Assembly: GCA_002684605.1 (NCBI GenBank)
Contig: NYVM01000059.1
Coordinates: 1 to 8,876 of the forward strand
Length of the DNA: 8,876 bases
Reading direction: 5' to 3'
Source: Candidatus Pelagibacterales bacterium
GTDB lineage: Bacteria; Pseudomonadota; Alphaproteobacteria; TMED109
Shown piece after piece: positions 1-7,926 of this stretch (the first letter of the stretch is position 1; the number at the start of each line of letters is the position of its first letter). The position numbers and the translations under genes are program-made. Below the pieces are notes generated by a model. The model searched no databases and was not told where the DNA came from. It saw nothing but the letters and a program-made list of their open reading frames with translations.

Positions 1-1094
1 TTTAAAACTCCTTCTTCTCCATAAAAACTATCCGTTAAAACAGAAAAATCTCTAATTGCTCCTTCTGCTTGTGAACTAGAAACTCTCATCTTAAGAGGCC
101 AATCTGGCCAAGTTAATGCTTTATTTTCTTTTTCTGGAGGTATCGGCATAATCTCTATTTGCGTAACACTTTTAGCACCCTGTCTAATAGAAGTTCCTAT
201 ACAATCTGAACCTGTGTCACCACCTCCAATAACTACTACCTTCTTATCTTTCGCATTTATATCTTTAAATTGGTTCAAATTTTCTCCAGAAACTCTTCTA
301 TTTTGAATAGGAAGAAAATCCATAGCAAACATTACTCCTTCGAAATTCCTTCCTGATATTATTAAATCTCTAGGAACTTCTGCTCCTCCAGTTAGTAAAA
401 TTGCATCGTATTTATTTTGTAACTCTTTAATAGTTATATCTATACCAACATTAATATTAGTCTTAATAATTATACCTTCTTTTTCTAGCTGTTCTTGTCT
501 TCTATCTATTAATTTTTTTTCCATCTTAAAATCGGGAATACCGTATCTTAGCAGACCTCCAATTTTACTATTTTTTTCATATAAAGAAATATCATGGCCA
601 GCTCTTGCAAGTTGTTGCGCTGCTGCCATACCCGCAGGACCAGAACCAATAATAGCAATATTTTTACCAGTTTTTTCTAGAGCAGGTTCGGGTTGAATGA
701 AACCATTTTCCCATGCATTATCTACAATTGCACATTCTATAGACTTGATAGCAACCGGATTATCATCAAGATTCAAAGTGCAAGCTGCTTCACAAGGTGC
801 AGGACAAATTCTACCAGTAAACTCAGGAAAGTTATTAGTTGAATGCAGTACACTGCTAGCTTCCTGCCAATTATTATTATAGACTAAATCATTCCAATCG
901 GGAATAATATTATTAACCGGACAACCCGTATGACAATAAGGTATTCCACAATCCATACATCTCGCTCCTTGCTCAGAAACGACTTTCTTATCTAGCTTTT
1001 CAGTAAACTCATTAAAGCTCTTAATTCTTTCTTTAACTGGTTTAAAAGCTTTTTCAACTCTATCAATTTCTAAAAACCCTGTAACTTTTCCCAT
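1..1094 (-). CDS. gltD: Glutamate synthase [NADPH] small subunit, partial (C-terminus missing)
   Basis: This is the beta subunit of glutamate synthase (GOGAT), which takes electrons from NADPH through FAD and passes them via iron-sulfur clusters to the large subunit. The first 364 residues are present without frame break; the family is usually about 480 residues, so roughly the last quarter lies outside the window. Reading from ATG at 1094, the N-terminal cluster-binding cysteines are C46, C49, C54 and C58, followed by C97, C101 and C105 in a CPAPCEAAC segment. The FAD-binding glycine motif (GSGPAG) is at residues 150-155, and the second nucleotide-binding motif (GGGDTGSDC, for NADPH) is at about 290-298. 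A GAEVPRDL segment at 237-244 is typical of the family. It starts 17 bases after the gltB stop, with AGG about 9 bases before the ATG, so the two are surely cotranscribed. Family assignment is secure. Confidence 0.96.
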   Translation of the reverse strand, partial: MGKVTGFLEIDRVEKAFKPVKERIKSFNEFTEKLDKKVVSEQGARCMDCGIPYCHTGCPVNNIIPDWNDLVYNNNWQEASSVLHSTNNFPEFTGRICPAPCEAACTLNLDDNPVAIKSIECAIVDNAWENGFIQPEPALEKTGKNIAIIGSGPAGMAAAQQLARAGHDISLYEKNSKIGGLLRYGIPDFKMEKKLIDRRQEQLEKEGIIIKTNINVGIDITIKELQNKYDAILLTGGAEVPRDLIISGRNFEGVMFAMDFLPIQNRRVSGENLNQFKDINAKDKKVVVIGGGDTGSDCIGTSIRQGAKSVTQIEIMPIPPEKENKALTWPDWPLKMRVSSSQAEGAIRDFSVLTDSFYGEEGVL

Positions 1095-1111
1095 TTTCTA
1101 ACCTGGCCCTC

Positions 1112-4100
1112 TTAAGCGACTATTTTTGATTGAATATTATTATTTTTTTTATCTAATAACACTTTTTTATAATCTACTGGCATTATTTTTTTAAAACCCT
1201 CTAAAGAAAACTCAAAATTTTTAATAATATTTTTAGCTACATTACTATTAGTATATTTGATATGTTGTTCTAATAAATACTTAATTCTCAAATCATCATC
1301 AACTAACACATCATCATAAACATTAAAGTCATTATCAATTATTTTTGCATTAACACCTCTCATATCTAAATTTTCTACGTTAACCATTTCACTATTTAAA
1401 TATTTACTAATTTCATTCTTAGGATCATAAACATATGCAATACCTCCACTCATACCGGCAGCGAAATTTCTACCTATTGGCCCAATACAAATTACTATAC
1501 CGCCAGTCATATATTCGCAGCCATGATCACCCACACCTTCTACAACAGCCATCGCTCCAGAATTTCTAACGCAAAATCTTTCTCCTGCATTTCCATTAAA
1601 ATAACATTGCCCTGAAACAGCACCATATAATACTGTGTTTCCTACTATCATTGATTTTTCTGCAATAATTTTTGAATCTTTAGTAGGCTGGATAATTATG
1701 TTGCCTCCAGATAATCCTTTTCCTACATAGTCATTAGCTTCCCCGAAAAGATTAAATGTTACGCCTTTAGCTAAAAAAGCTCCAAAAGATTGACCGGCTG
1801 TTCCAGTAAAATTAACTTTTATTGAATGTTCACTTATACCTTTATGACCTTTATTTAATGCTATTTTTCCAGAAAGCATTGCTCCTGCTGTTCTATCTGT
1901 GCTTTTAATATTTAAATTAATTTCTTGTTTTTTACCTTCTTTTTCATACTTATCAAATAAAGGTATAAGCTTTCTATCCAAAATTTCTTTTATTGGATGT
2001 TCTTGCTTTTCACAATTATATAATGCAATTTCTTCACTTACATCTGGCTTATAAAATAATTTAGAAAAATCTAAATTCTTTGTTTTCCAATGCTCATGAG
2101 CATAATTTGTATCTAAATTTTCCACTTTACCTATCATTTCATTAAATGTTCTAAAGCCTAAGCTTGCCATTAAATGTCTTACCTCGTCTGCTACAAAGAA
2201 AAAATAATTAATTACATGCTCTGGCGTTCCAGTAAATTTCTTGCGTAAATCTGGATTTTGCGTAGCAATACCTACAGGACATGTATTTAAATGACATTTT
2301 CTCATCATTATACATCCGGATGCAATAAGAGGTGCCGTAGCAAACCCAAATTCATCCGCGCCTAATAATGCTCCAATTACAACATCTCCTCCAGTTCTGA
2401 GTCCGCCATCTACCTGAAGTGATGTTCTCCCTCTTAAACCATTTAATACAAGAGTTTGCTGTGTTTCGGCCAGACCTATTTCCCATGGGGACCCGGCATG
2501 TTTTACAGAAGTAAGAGGACTCGCTCCTGTTCCTCCTTCAAAGCCTGCAATTGTTATGTGGTCTGCTCTTGATTTTGCTACACCAGCCGCTACTGTTCCT
2601 ACACCTGTCTCTGAAACTAATTTTACACTTATCCTAGCTAAAGGATTTACATTTTTTAAATCAAATATTAATTGTGCTAAATCTTCTATAGAATAAATAT
2701 CATGATGGGGAGGAGGAGATATGAGGCCCACTCCTGGAGTAGAATATCTTACTTTAGCTATAACTGGATCTACTTTATGACCGGGAAGCTGCCCTCCTTC
2801 TCCAGGCTTTGCTCCCTGAGAGATTTTAATCTGTATATCATCAGCATTTACTAAATATTCTGCCGTTACTCCGAACCTTCCAGAAGCTACTTGTTTTATG
2901 GCAGACCTCATAGAAGAACCATCTTTATTTTTGACAAACCTATCTACTTCTTCTCCACCTTCTCCTGTATTTGATTTGCCTCCTATTTTATTCATAGCAA
3001 TTGCTAATGTTGTGTGCGCTTCTCTTGAAATAGATCCAAATGACATTGCTCCCGTTGCAAATCTTTTAACAATATTTTCCGGTAATTCTACTTCATTGAT
3101 ATCAATAGATGCATTATTGCTTTTTATTTTAAACAAACCTCTTGGAGTCATTGTTTGTTTAGATTGATCATTAAGCATCTTTGCGTAAGATTTATACTTC
3201 TCTAGAGAATTGCCTCTAACGGCATGCTGTAAATCTTTTATAGTATCTGGCGTCCAAACATGATCCTCTCCTCTAATACGAAAAGCATAATCACCACCTA
3301 CTTCTAAAGAGTTCTGCAGAATTTTATTCATACCAAATGCAATTTTGTGACATTCACAGGACGACTCTAATATTTGATCAAGAGATAATCCTTCTATCTT
3401 AGTAGGGGTCCCTGGAAAATATTCACTTACAAAATCTGAAGACAACCCTACAGCATCAAAAATTTGTGCTCCATTATAAGATTGATAAGTTGATATTCCC
3501 ATTTTTGACATTACTTTAAGCATGCCTTTACCAATTGCATTTATATAATTAAGACACCCCTCATCATATGATAAAGAAATTGAAGGACTATCAATTAAAT
3601 CTTTAATAGTAGAAAAGGCTAAGTAAGGATTTATAGCATCTGCTCCAAAACCTCCTAAAACACAAAAATGATGAATTTCTCTTGCTTCACCAGTTTCAAC
3701 CGCTAAACCAATATTCGTTCTTAGGCCAATTTTTACTAAGTGCTGATGTACGATGCTAGTAGATAACAAACTAGGTAAAGCAATTCTATTTTTTGATATA
3801 TTTCTATCTGATATAATAATAATATTAGCACCATTTTTTATGGAATTTTCAGCAGATTTCTTTAATGATTCAAGAGCTTTCTTCATTCCCTTTGCTCCTT
3901 CAATCAAAGGAGATGTTGCATCTAAAACATAAGATTTATGACCACTATTTAGTGTTTTTTCTATATTTTTTATTTTATCCATATCTTTATTAGTAAGTAT
4001 TGGCTGGTCCAATTTTAAACATTTAGTATTAATAGGCTCTAGAGATAGAACATTTTTTCTTGGCCCTAGAATACTCATAAGACTCATAACCATTTTTTCA

Positions 4101-5740
4101 CGTATAGGGTCTATAGCTGGATTTGTTACCTGTGCAAATAACTGCTTAAAAAAATTATATAAAGGCTTGTATTTAGAAGATAAGACAGCAATAGGGGTGT
4201 CTGTACCCATAGAACCAGTTGCTTCCTGTCCATCTTTAATCATAGGAGACATTAGAAATTTTATGTCTTCTTGAGTGTAACCAAAAGCTTGTTGTAGATC
4301 TAATTTCAATTCTTTAGAAAGCTCTTGCTCAACAGCATATGATTTGTCCAGATCTTTTAGAGAAATATTACTTTCTTTTAAAATAGAAATGTAAGGAAAT
4401 TTATTAGAGAGCTCATCTTTTAACTCTTTATCTGAAATTATAGAACCTTTTTCTAAATCTATAAGAAGCATTTTTCCTGGTTCAAGCCTCCACTTTTCTT
4501 TAATTTTATCTTCTGGATGGGGTAAAACTCCCATTTCTGAAGAAAGCACTATTTTATCATCATCTGTAATAAAGTACCTTGCTGGCCTCAAACCATTTCT
4601 GTCTAATGTAGCTCCTATTTGTTTTCCATCTGTAAAAGCCATAGCAGCAGGACCATCCCATGGTTCCATGATAGATGCATTATACTCATAAAATGCTCTT
4701 CTTTTTTCATCCATTAAATTATTATTTTTCCATGCTTCAGGAATTAAAAGCATCATAGCATGAGACATACTATAACCACCCATTGTCAATAATTCTAAAG
4801 CATTATCAAAACAAGCTGAATCAGATTGCCCTTCTGGTATTATAGGCCATATTTTTTTTAAGTCCTCTCCTAAAACTTCTGATGACATAATATGCTTTCT
4901 AGCATTCATCCAGTTTACATTGCCTCTCATAGTATTGATTTCACCATTATGACATATCATTCTAAGTGGCTGAGCTAAATCCCATGATGGAAATGTATTA
5001 GTAGAAAACCTCTGATGCACTAAGGCTAGTGCGCTCACAACTCTTTCATCTTCCAAATCTGTGAAATAAGCTCCTACAGAATCAGACAAAAGCATCCCTT
5101 TATAATTTACAGTTCTAGAAGAAAAAGAGCATATGTATATAGACTGCTTCTTCTTAAGAAGAAAATTATCTTGTCTAAATTTATTAGATATTATTTTTCT
5201 AATAATAAAAGTTTTTCTTTCTAAATCCTCTTGGTCTATCTTAGTCTCATTTAATGTAATGAATGCTTGCTTAATAACAGGTGCTGTAGCGTTTAATGAA
5301 TCAGATACAGAATCTTTATTAGTAGGCACTGTTCTCCAAGCTATTACTTTAGCATCATTTTCTTCTATAATTGTTTCAAATAAATTTTCACAATACTTTA
5401 ATAAAGCTTTATCATTTGGAAAAAAAACCTGTGCAACTGCATAACTTCCAGCTTTAGGTAAAATAACCTGATTTTTTTTACACTCTTCTCGCAAGAAAAG
5501 GTCTGGTATTTGAAGAAGCAAACCTGCTCCATCTCCTAATGTGGGATCAGCTCCAACTGCCCCTCTATGCGTCAAATTGTTTAATATTTTTAAACCATCT
5601 AAAATTATAGAATGATTTTTATTACCCTTTATATTCGCAACAAATCCTATACCACAAGAATCATGTTCTTTACTAGCATCATACAAGCCTTGACTATGTG
5701 GCCTTTCTGCAAAATAAGTATGTTTTTTGTTTTTATTCAT
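1112..5740 (-). CDS. gltB: Glutamate synthase [NADPH] large subunit
   Basis: This is the alpha subunit of GOGAT: it hydrolyses glutamine, channels the ammonia, and reductively aminates 2-oxoglutarate on FMN. The ATG at 5740 gives 1542 residues, normal for the family. The N-terminal class II amidotransferase domain begins at the expected nucleophile C29 (DSCGIGF), so about 28 residues would be removed as a propeptide; HNGEINT at 264-270 belongs to the same domain. The central domain contains GFGADAINPYLA near residue 700. The FMN-binding synthase domain covers roughly 860-1240 with EGGTGASPLTS near 1065. The 3Fe-4S cysteines are C1143, C1149 and C1154 (C-x5-C-x4-C). The glycine-rich beta-helix domain occupies roughly 1290-1500. 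A TTG at 5749 could extend the protein by three residues, but the purine-rich AAAGAA directly abuts it and sits 9 bases from the ATG, which favours the ATG. It is first in the operon with gltD. Confidence 0.98.
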   Translation of the reverse strand: MNKNKKHTYFAERPHSQGLYDASKEHDSCGIGFVANIKGNKNHSIILDGLKILNNLTHRGAVGADPTLGDGAGLLLQIPDLFLREECKKNQVILPKAGSYAVAQVFFPNDKALLKYCENLFETIIEENDAKVIAWRTVPTNKDSVSDSLNATAPVIKQAFITLNETKIDQEDLERKTFIIRKIISNKFRQDNFLLKKKQSIYICSFSSRTVNYKGMLLSDSVGAYFTDLEDERVVSALALVHQRFSTNTFPSWDLAQPLRMICHNGEINTMRGNVNWMNARKHIMSSEVLGEDLKKIWPIIPEGQSDSACFDNALELLTMGGYSMSHAMMLLIPEAWKNNNLMDEKRRAFYEYNASIMEPWDGPAAMAFTDGKQIGATLDRNGLRPARYFITDDDKIVLSSEMGVLPHPEDKIKEKWRLEPGKMLLIDLEKGSIISDKELKDELSNKFPYISILKESNISLKDLDKSYAVEQELSKELKLDLQQAFGYTQEDIKFLMSPMIKDGQEATGSMGTDTPIAVLSSKYKPLYNFFKQLFAQVTNPAIDPIREKMVMSLMSILGPRKNVLSLEPINTKCLKLDQPILTNKDMDKIKNIEKTLNSGHKSYVLDATSPLIEGAKGMKKALESLKKSAENSIKNGANIIIISDRNISKNRIALPSLLSTSIVHQHLVKIGLRTNIGLAVETGEAREIHHFCVLGGFGADAINPYLAFSTIKDLIDSPSISLSYDEGCLNYINAIGKGMLKVMSKMGISTYQSYNGAQIFDAVGLSSDFVSEYFPGTPTKIEGLSLDQILESSCECHKIAFGMNKILQNSLEVGGDYAFRIRGEDHVWTPDTIKDLQHAVRGNSLEKYKSYAKMLNDQSKQTMTPRGLFKIKSNNASIDINEVELPENIVKRFATGAMSFGSISREAHTTLAIAMNKIGGKSNTGEGGEEVDRFVKNKDGSSMRSAIKQVASGRFGVTAEYLVNADDIQIKISQGAKPGEGGQLPGHKVDPVIAKVRYSTPGVGLISPPPHHDIYSIEDLAQLIFDLKNVNPLARISVKLVSETGVGTVAAGVAKSRADHITIAGFEGGTGASPLTSVKHAGSPWEIGLAETQQTLVLNGLRGRTSLQVDGGLRTGGDVVIGALLGADEFGFATAPLIASGCIMMRKCHLNTCPVGIATQNPDLRKKFTGTPEHVINYFFFVADEVRHLMASLGFRTFNEMIGKVENLDTNYAHEHWKTKNLDFSKLFYKPDVSEEIALYNCEKQEHPIKEILDRKLIPLFDKYEKEGKKQEINLNIKSTDRTAGAMLSGKIALNKGHKGISEHSIKVNFTGTAGQSFGAFLAKGVTFNLFGEANDYVGKGLSGGNIIIQPTKDSKIIAEKSMIVGNTVLYGAVSGQCYFNGNAGERFCVRNSGAMAVVEGVGDHGCEYMTGGIVICIGPIGRNFAAGMSGGIAYVYDPKNEISKYLNSEMVNVENLDMRGVNAKIIDNDFNVYDDVLVDDDLRIKYLLEQHIKYTNSNVAKNIIKNFEFSLEGFKKIMPVDYKKVLLDKKNNNIQSKIVA

Positions 5741-5749
5741 TTTTTTCAA

Positions 5750-5755
5750 TTCTTT
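5750..5755 (-). promoter_or_regulatory. Probable weak ribosome binding site of gltB
   Basis: On the minus strand AAAGAA lies 9 bases before the ATG at 5740 and immediately next to the in-frame TTG at 5749. The spacing decides in favour of the ATG. The match to the Shine-Dalgarno consensus is poor, so this is only moderately supported. Confidence 0.4.
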
Positions 5756-5790
5756 ATAATTTTATTCGTCTAAAATACTTAAGGTTGCGG

Positions 5791-5811
5791 AGATTAAACA
5801 AAATTTAACCC
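5791..5811 (-). other. Possible short hairpin in the gltB leader RNA
   Basis: Read on the minus strand, GGGTTAAA and TTTAATCT can pair around a five-base loop (TTTTG), giving an 8 bp stem that includes two G-U pairs. On the plus strand the same positions would be A-C mismatches, so the structure favours the gltB transcript. It sits about 50-70 bases before the gltB start codon. It is too short and AT-rich to be a terminator and matches no riboswitch class that I recognise. Confidence 0.3.
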
Positions 5812-5867
5812 ACAAGCAAATATTTAAAAAATTAAATTAATAGGATTAAAATAAAAAGTACCTCTAT

Positions 5868-5898
5868 ATCTTATTTCCATATTAATATCTATAGTCAA
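5868..5898 (-). promoter_or_regulatory. Possible sigma-70 type promoter for gltBD
   Basis: On the minus strand a good -35 element TTGACT (5893-5898) is followed after 19 bases by TAAGAT (5868-5873); the overlapping ATAAGA gives an 18-base spacer. Transcription from here would leave a leader of about 120 bases before gltB. The -35 is the best such match in the divergent region, but the -10 is only a partial match. The -35 overlaps one of two GCCTTG copies spaced 15 bases apart (5896-5901 and 5911-5916). Confidence 0.4.
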
Positions 5899-5946
5899 GG
5901 CTTTAGATTACAAGGCCTGCATAAAATAATCATATTGAATTATTTT

Positions 5947-5952
5947 TATAAT
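5947..5952 (+). promoter_or_regulatory. Possible -10 element for the rightward genes
   Basis: A perfect TATAAT is present 75 bases before the start codon of the MaoC-like gene, but no convincing -35 lies 16-18 bases upstream. In sequence this AT-rich such a hexamer can occur by chance. Its value is that it sits just before a 12-base direct repeat, where an operator could overlap the transcription start. Confidence 0.25.
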
Positions 5953-5955
5953 GAT

Positions 5956-5993
5956 CAATATAGTTTATTATTATATTAATACAATATAGTTTA
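5956..5993. repeat. 12-base direct repeat, possible operator pair
   Basis: CAATATAGTTTA occurs exactly at 5956-5967 and again at 5982-5993, a start-to-start distance of 26 bases, or about two and a half helical turns. It lies between the divergent gltB and MaoC-like genes, close to the latter. The copies are directly visible; a role as a regulator binding site is inference, and AT-rich spacers produce chance repeats. Confidence 0.5.
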
Positions 5994-6026
5994 AATTTAT
6001 AGATTTTAAAGGAAAATAATAATAAA

Positions 6027-6473
6027 ATGCTTTATTTTGAAGACCTTAATGTTGGACAAAAAATAACAATTGGTCCTATTTCAGTTACTGAAGAAGAGAT
6101 TATAGATTTTGCTAAAAAATTTGATCCACAGCCGTTTCATATAGATGCTGTAAAAGCAAAAGACTCATTATTTGGAAACCTATGCGCTTCAGGTTGGCAT
6201 ACTTGTTCGCTATACATGAGAATGCTATATGATGGGTTATTAGTTAACCTTGCATCATTAGGCTCTCCAGGTATGAATGAAATAAGATGGATTAAGCCTT
6301 TATTTCCTAATGATATAATTATAGGTGAATTAAAAATAATCAGCAAAACACCAAGCAGGTCTAAACCAAATATTGGAAGTATGATTATTGATTCTACAGT
6401 GTTTAATAATAAAAAAGAACTAATTATGACCATGCAAAGTATAAGTATTGTTAAAAAACGTAATGTAAACTAG
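6027..6473 (+). CDS. MaoC-like (R)-specific enoyl hydratase/dehydratase family protein
   Basis: This 148-residue single hot-dog-fold protein resembles MaoC-type hydratases, which add water to or remove it from acyl thioesters such as enoyl-CoA. The active-site segment DPQPFHID at residues 33-40 contains the expected catalytic aspartate (D33) and histidine (H38). It is followed by the GNLCASGWHT stretch at about residues 50-59, which matches the conserved part of the helix in this family. The N-terminal FEDLNVGQ opening is also typical of MaoC-like proteins. There is no signal peptide or membrane segment, so it is probably cytoplasmic. An AAAGGA at 6008-6013 precedes the ATG by 13 bases, a rather long spacing. 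No other acyl-CoA or fatty-acid genes are nearby, so the real substrate is unknown. It leads the rightward gene set, and the next gene begins 12 bases after its stop. Confidence 0.88.
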   Translation: MLYFEDLNVGQKITIGPISVTEEEIIDFAKKFDPQPFHIDAVKAKDSLFGNLCASGWHTCSLYMRMLYDGLLVNLASLGSPGMNEIRWIKPLFPNDIIIGELKIISKTPSRSKPNIGSMIIDSTVFNNKKELIMTMQSISIVKKRNVN

Positions 6474-6485
6474 TAAAATATACTT

Positions 6486-7409
6486 ATGTTAAAAAATAAT
6501 ATAAAATTTGTAAATCAACATAATACCGCTGACGGAAGTGATAGAGCTTTTGTTAATTTTAATGGTTTAAATACTCTTTGGTTTAATACAGGCACTTTAT
6601 GCAATATAGCTTGTAAAGATTGCTATATAGATTCTAGCCCACTAAATGATAAGCTTCTATATCTTGATCTAAAGGATGTTAAATATTATATAAATGAAAT
6701 TCAAATAAATAATTGGTCTTGTAAATCGATAGGTTTTACAGGAGGAGAGCCTTTTATGAATAAAGATATAATAGCAAGTATAGAATTTTGTCTTGAAAAA
6801 GGTTTTGAGGTATTAGTGCTCACTAATGCTATGCAACCAATGCAAAATAAAATCGATGCTCTTAAAAAGTTATCAAAATACCAAAATTTAAAATTAAGAA
6901 TATCTTTAGATCATTTTAGTAAATATGAGCATGAAAAAATTAGAGGAGAAAAAACCTGGGACAAAGCGTTATTAGGTATAAAATTATTAATCAAAAATAA
7001 TTTTAAATTTACTATTGCATCACGTATATTGAATAATAAGGAAACAGCAATGAGAGATGGTTTTAATAAATTATTTAAATTGCATAATGTAATAATTGAT
7101 GCTTATGACCCTAAAGATTTAATATTATTTCCAGAAATGAGTATGATATCAGAAACTCCAGAAATAACCACAAAGTGCTGGAGTATTTTAGGTGTTGACC
7201 CTGTAAATATGATGTGTGCAGATTCTAGAATGATAGTTAAGCGCAAAGAAGATAGACTTACTCATGTGGTAGCATGTACTTTAATTCCATATGAAAATGA
7301 TTTTAGTTATGGTAAATACCTAAAGGACTCTTTCAAAAAAGTTTACTTGAAACACCCTCACTGTTCAAAATTTTGTGTGCTTGGCGGAGCAAGTTGCTCA
7401 AATAATTAA
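6486..7409 (+). CDS. Radical SAM protein with cysteine-rich C-terminal region, function unknown
   Basis: This 307-residue protein belongs to the radical SAM superfamily, which uses a 4Fe-4S cluster to split S-adenosylmethionine and start radical reactions. The cluster motif is C39-x3-C43-x2-C46 (CNIACKDCY), and FTGGEP at 84-89 is the usual SAM-contacting GGE motif. The C-terminal third holds six further cysteines (C231, C244, C264, C293, C297, C304), suggesting an auxiliary iron-sulfur cluster domain of twitch or SPASM type, though the spacing does not fit the SPASM consensus that I know. The overall style is closest to the MoaA/PqqE/NifB-like group, but nothing supports calling it MoaA: there are no molybdopterin genes here and the C-terminal end lacks the MoaA GG tail. 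The ATG lies 12 bases after the preceding stop without a clear Shine-Dalgarno sequence, implying translational coupling. It is probably cytosolic. The substrate is unknown; no small peptide precursor gene was seen alongside it. Confidence 0.88.
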   Translation: MLKNNIKFVNQHNTADGSDRAFVNFNGLNTLWFNTGTLCNIACKDCYIDSSPLNDKLLYLDLKDVKYYINEIQINNWSCKSIGFTGGEPFMNKDIIASIEFCLEKGFEVLVLTNAMQPMQNKIDALKKLSKYQNLKLRISLDHFSKYEHEKIRGEKTWDKALLGIKLLIKNNFKFTIASRILNNKETAMRDGFNKLFKLHNVIIDAYDPKDLILFPEMSMISETPEITTKCWSILGVDPVNMMCADSRMIVKRKEDRLTHVVACTLIPYENDFSYGKYLKDSFKKVYLKHPHCSKFCVLGGASCSNN

Positions 7410-7423
7410 GAAAAAGGATTCAA

Positions 7424-7855
7424 ATGTCATTAAAGCCATATATAAAAGATAATATAGAATACTATTATACTGAGGTTACTAAAAATATTAGAGTGAGCGT
7501 TAAGACTAATTTTTTATCTGATCAATCAGATACAGAAAATAGTTTATGGGTATGGTCTTATCATATTTTAATTGAGAATAATGGAAATGATAAAGTACAA
7601 CTAATTGATAGGTATTGGAAAATTACTGATGCGACAGGTATAATAAAAGAAGTAAAGGGCTCTGGAGTAATAGGTGAGCAACCTACTATCAAACCTGGAG
7701 AATTTTTTGAATATACTAGCGGAACTCCTCTTAATAAATCCTCTGGATTTATGTCTGGAAATTATAGAATGATAAATGAAAATAATGAATCTTTTTTTAT
7801 TGATGTTCCGGTTTTTTCCTTGGATATTCCATCCGTACAAAAGATATTAAACTAA
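7424..7855 (+). CDS. apaG: ApaG family protein (DUF525)
   Basis: This is a 143-residue immunoglobulin-like beta-sandwich protein of the ApaG family; the E. coli protein has about 125 residues, and the extra length here is mainly at the N-terminus. The signature features are visible in order: WSYHILIEN (44-52), VQLIDRYWKITDATG (58-72), the GSGVIGEQP glycine motif (79-87, GxGxxG), PGEFFEYTSGTPL (91-103) and GFMSGNYRM (108-116). ApaG was once linked to cobalt/magnesium resistance by its place in E. coli apa operons; its molecular function is poorly defined, and related domains occur in some F-box proteins and in PolDIP2. The start is well supported by AAGGA at 7414-7418, five bases before the ATG. 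The gene begins 14 bases after the radical SAM stop, so it is very likely in the same transcript. There are no membrane segments or signal peptide. Confidence 0.95.
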   Translation: MSLKPYIKDNIEYYYTEVTKNIRVSVKTNFLSDQSDTENSLWVWSYHILIENNGNDKVQLIDRYWKITDATGIIKEVKGSGVIGEQPTIKPGEFFEYTSGTPLNKSSGFMSGNYRMINENNESFFIDVPVFSLDIPSVQKILN

Positions 7856-7926
7856 TTACATACATTTACTTAATTAAAGGCCTAAAAAAGTTTATTATAA
7901 ATCGTAACCATTATTAAGGCTGATAA
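7856..7926 (+). other. Short spacer between apaG and trkH
   Basis: These 71 AT-rich bases hold no convincing terminator: a GGCC core at 7879-7882 is followed by A residues, not T, and its arms do not extend. AAGG at 7916-7919, seven bases before the trkH ATG, is a plausible ribosome binding site. TTATTATAA around 7892-7900 could be part of a -10 element, but no matching -35 was found at normal spacing. Read-through from apaG is possible. Confidence 0.4.

Noticed and set aside
697..882. 61-codon open frame on the plus strand inside gltD
   Set aside because: It overlaps the cysteine-cluster and FAD-binding coding region of gltD on the opposite strand; it is a shadow frame.
2898..3167. 89-codon open frame on the plus strand inside gltB
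   Set aside because: It lies antisense within a strongly conserved part of gltB, has no ribosome binding site and shows no recognisable protein features.
5133..5444. 103-codon open frame on the plus strand inside the 5' part of gltB
   Set aside because: It is antisense to the amidotransferase domain of gltB. Its hydrophobic look comes from reading the complement of lysine- and asparagine-rich codons.
6137..6433. 98-codon open frame on the minus strand opposite the MaoC-like gene
   Set aside because: The plus-strand frame has clear MaoC active-site residues and neighbours in operon order; this frame has no family resemblance.
6486..7409. Annotation of the radical SAM gene as moaA
   Set aside because: Only the generic radical SAM motifs match. 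The C-terminal cysteine pattern differs, the GG C-terminus of MoaA is absent, and no molybdopterin genes are nearby.
7601..7840. 79-codon open frame on the minus strand opposite apaG
   Set aside because: apaG is firmly identified on the plus strand with a good ribosome binding site; this frame has no independent support.
7872..7890. Possible terminator after apaG around the GGCC core
   Set aside because: The palindrome does not extend beyond six bases and is followed by A residues rather than a T-tract on the plus strand.
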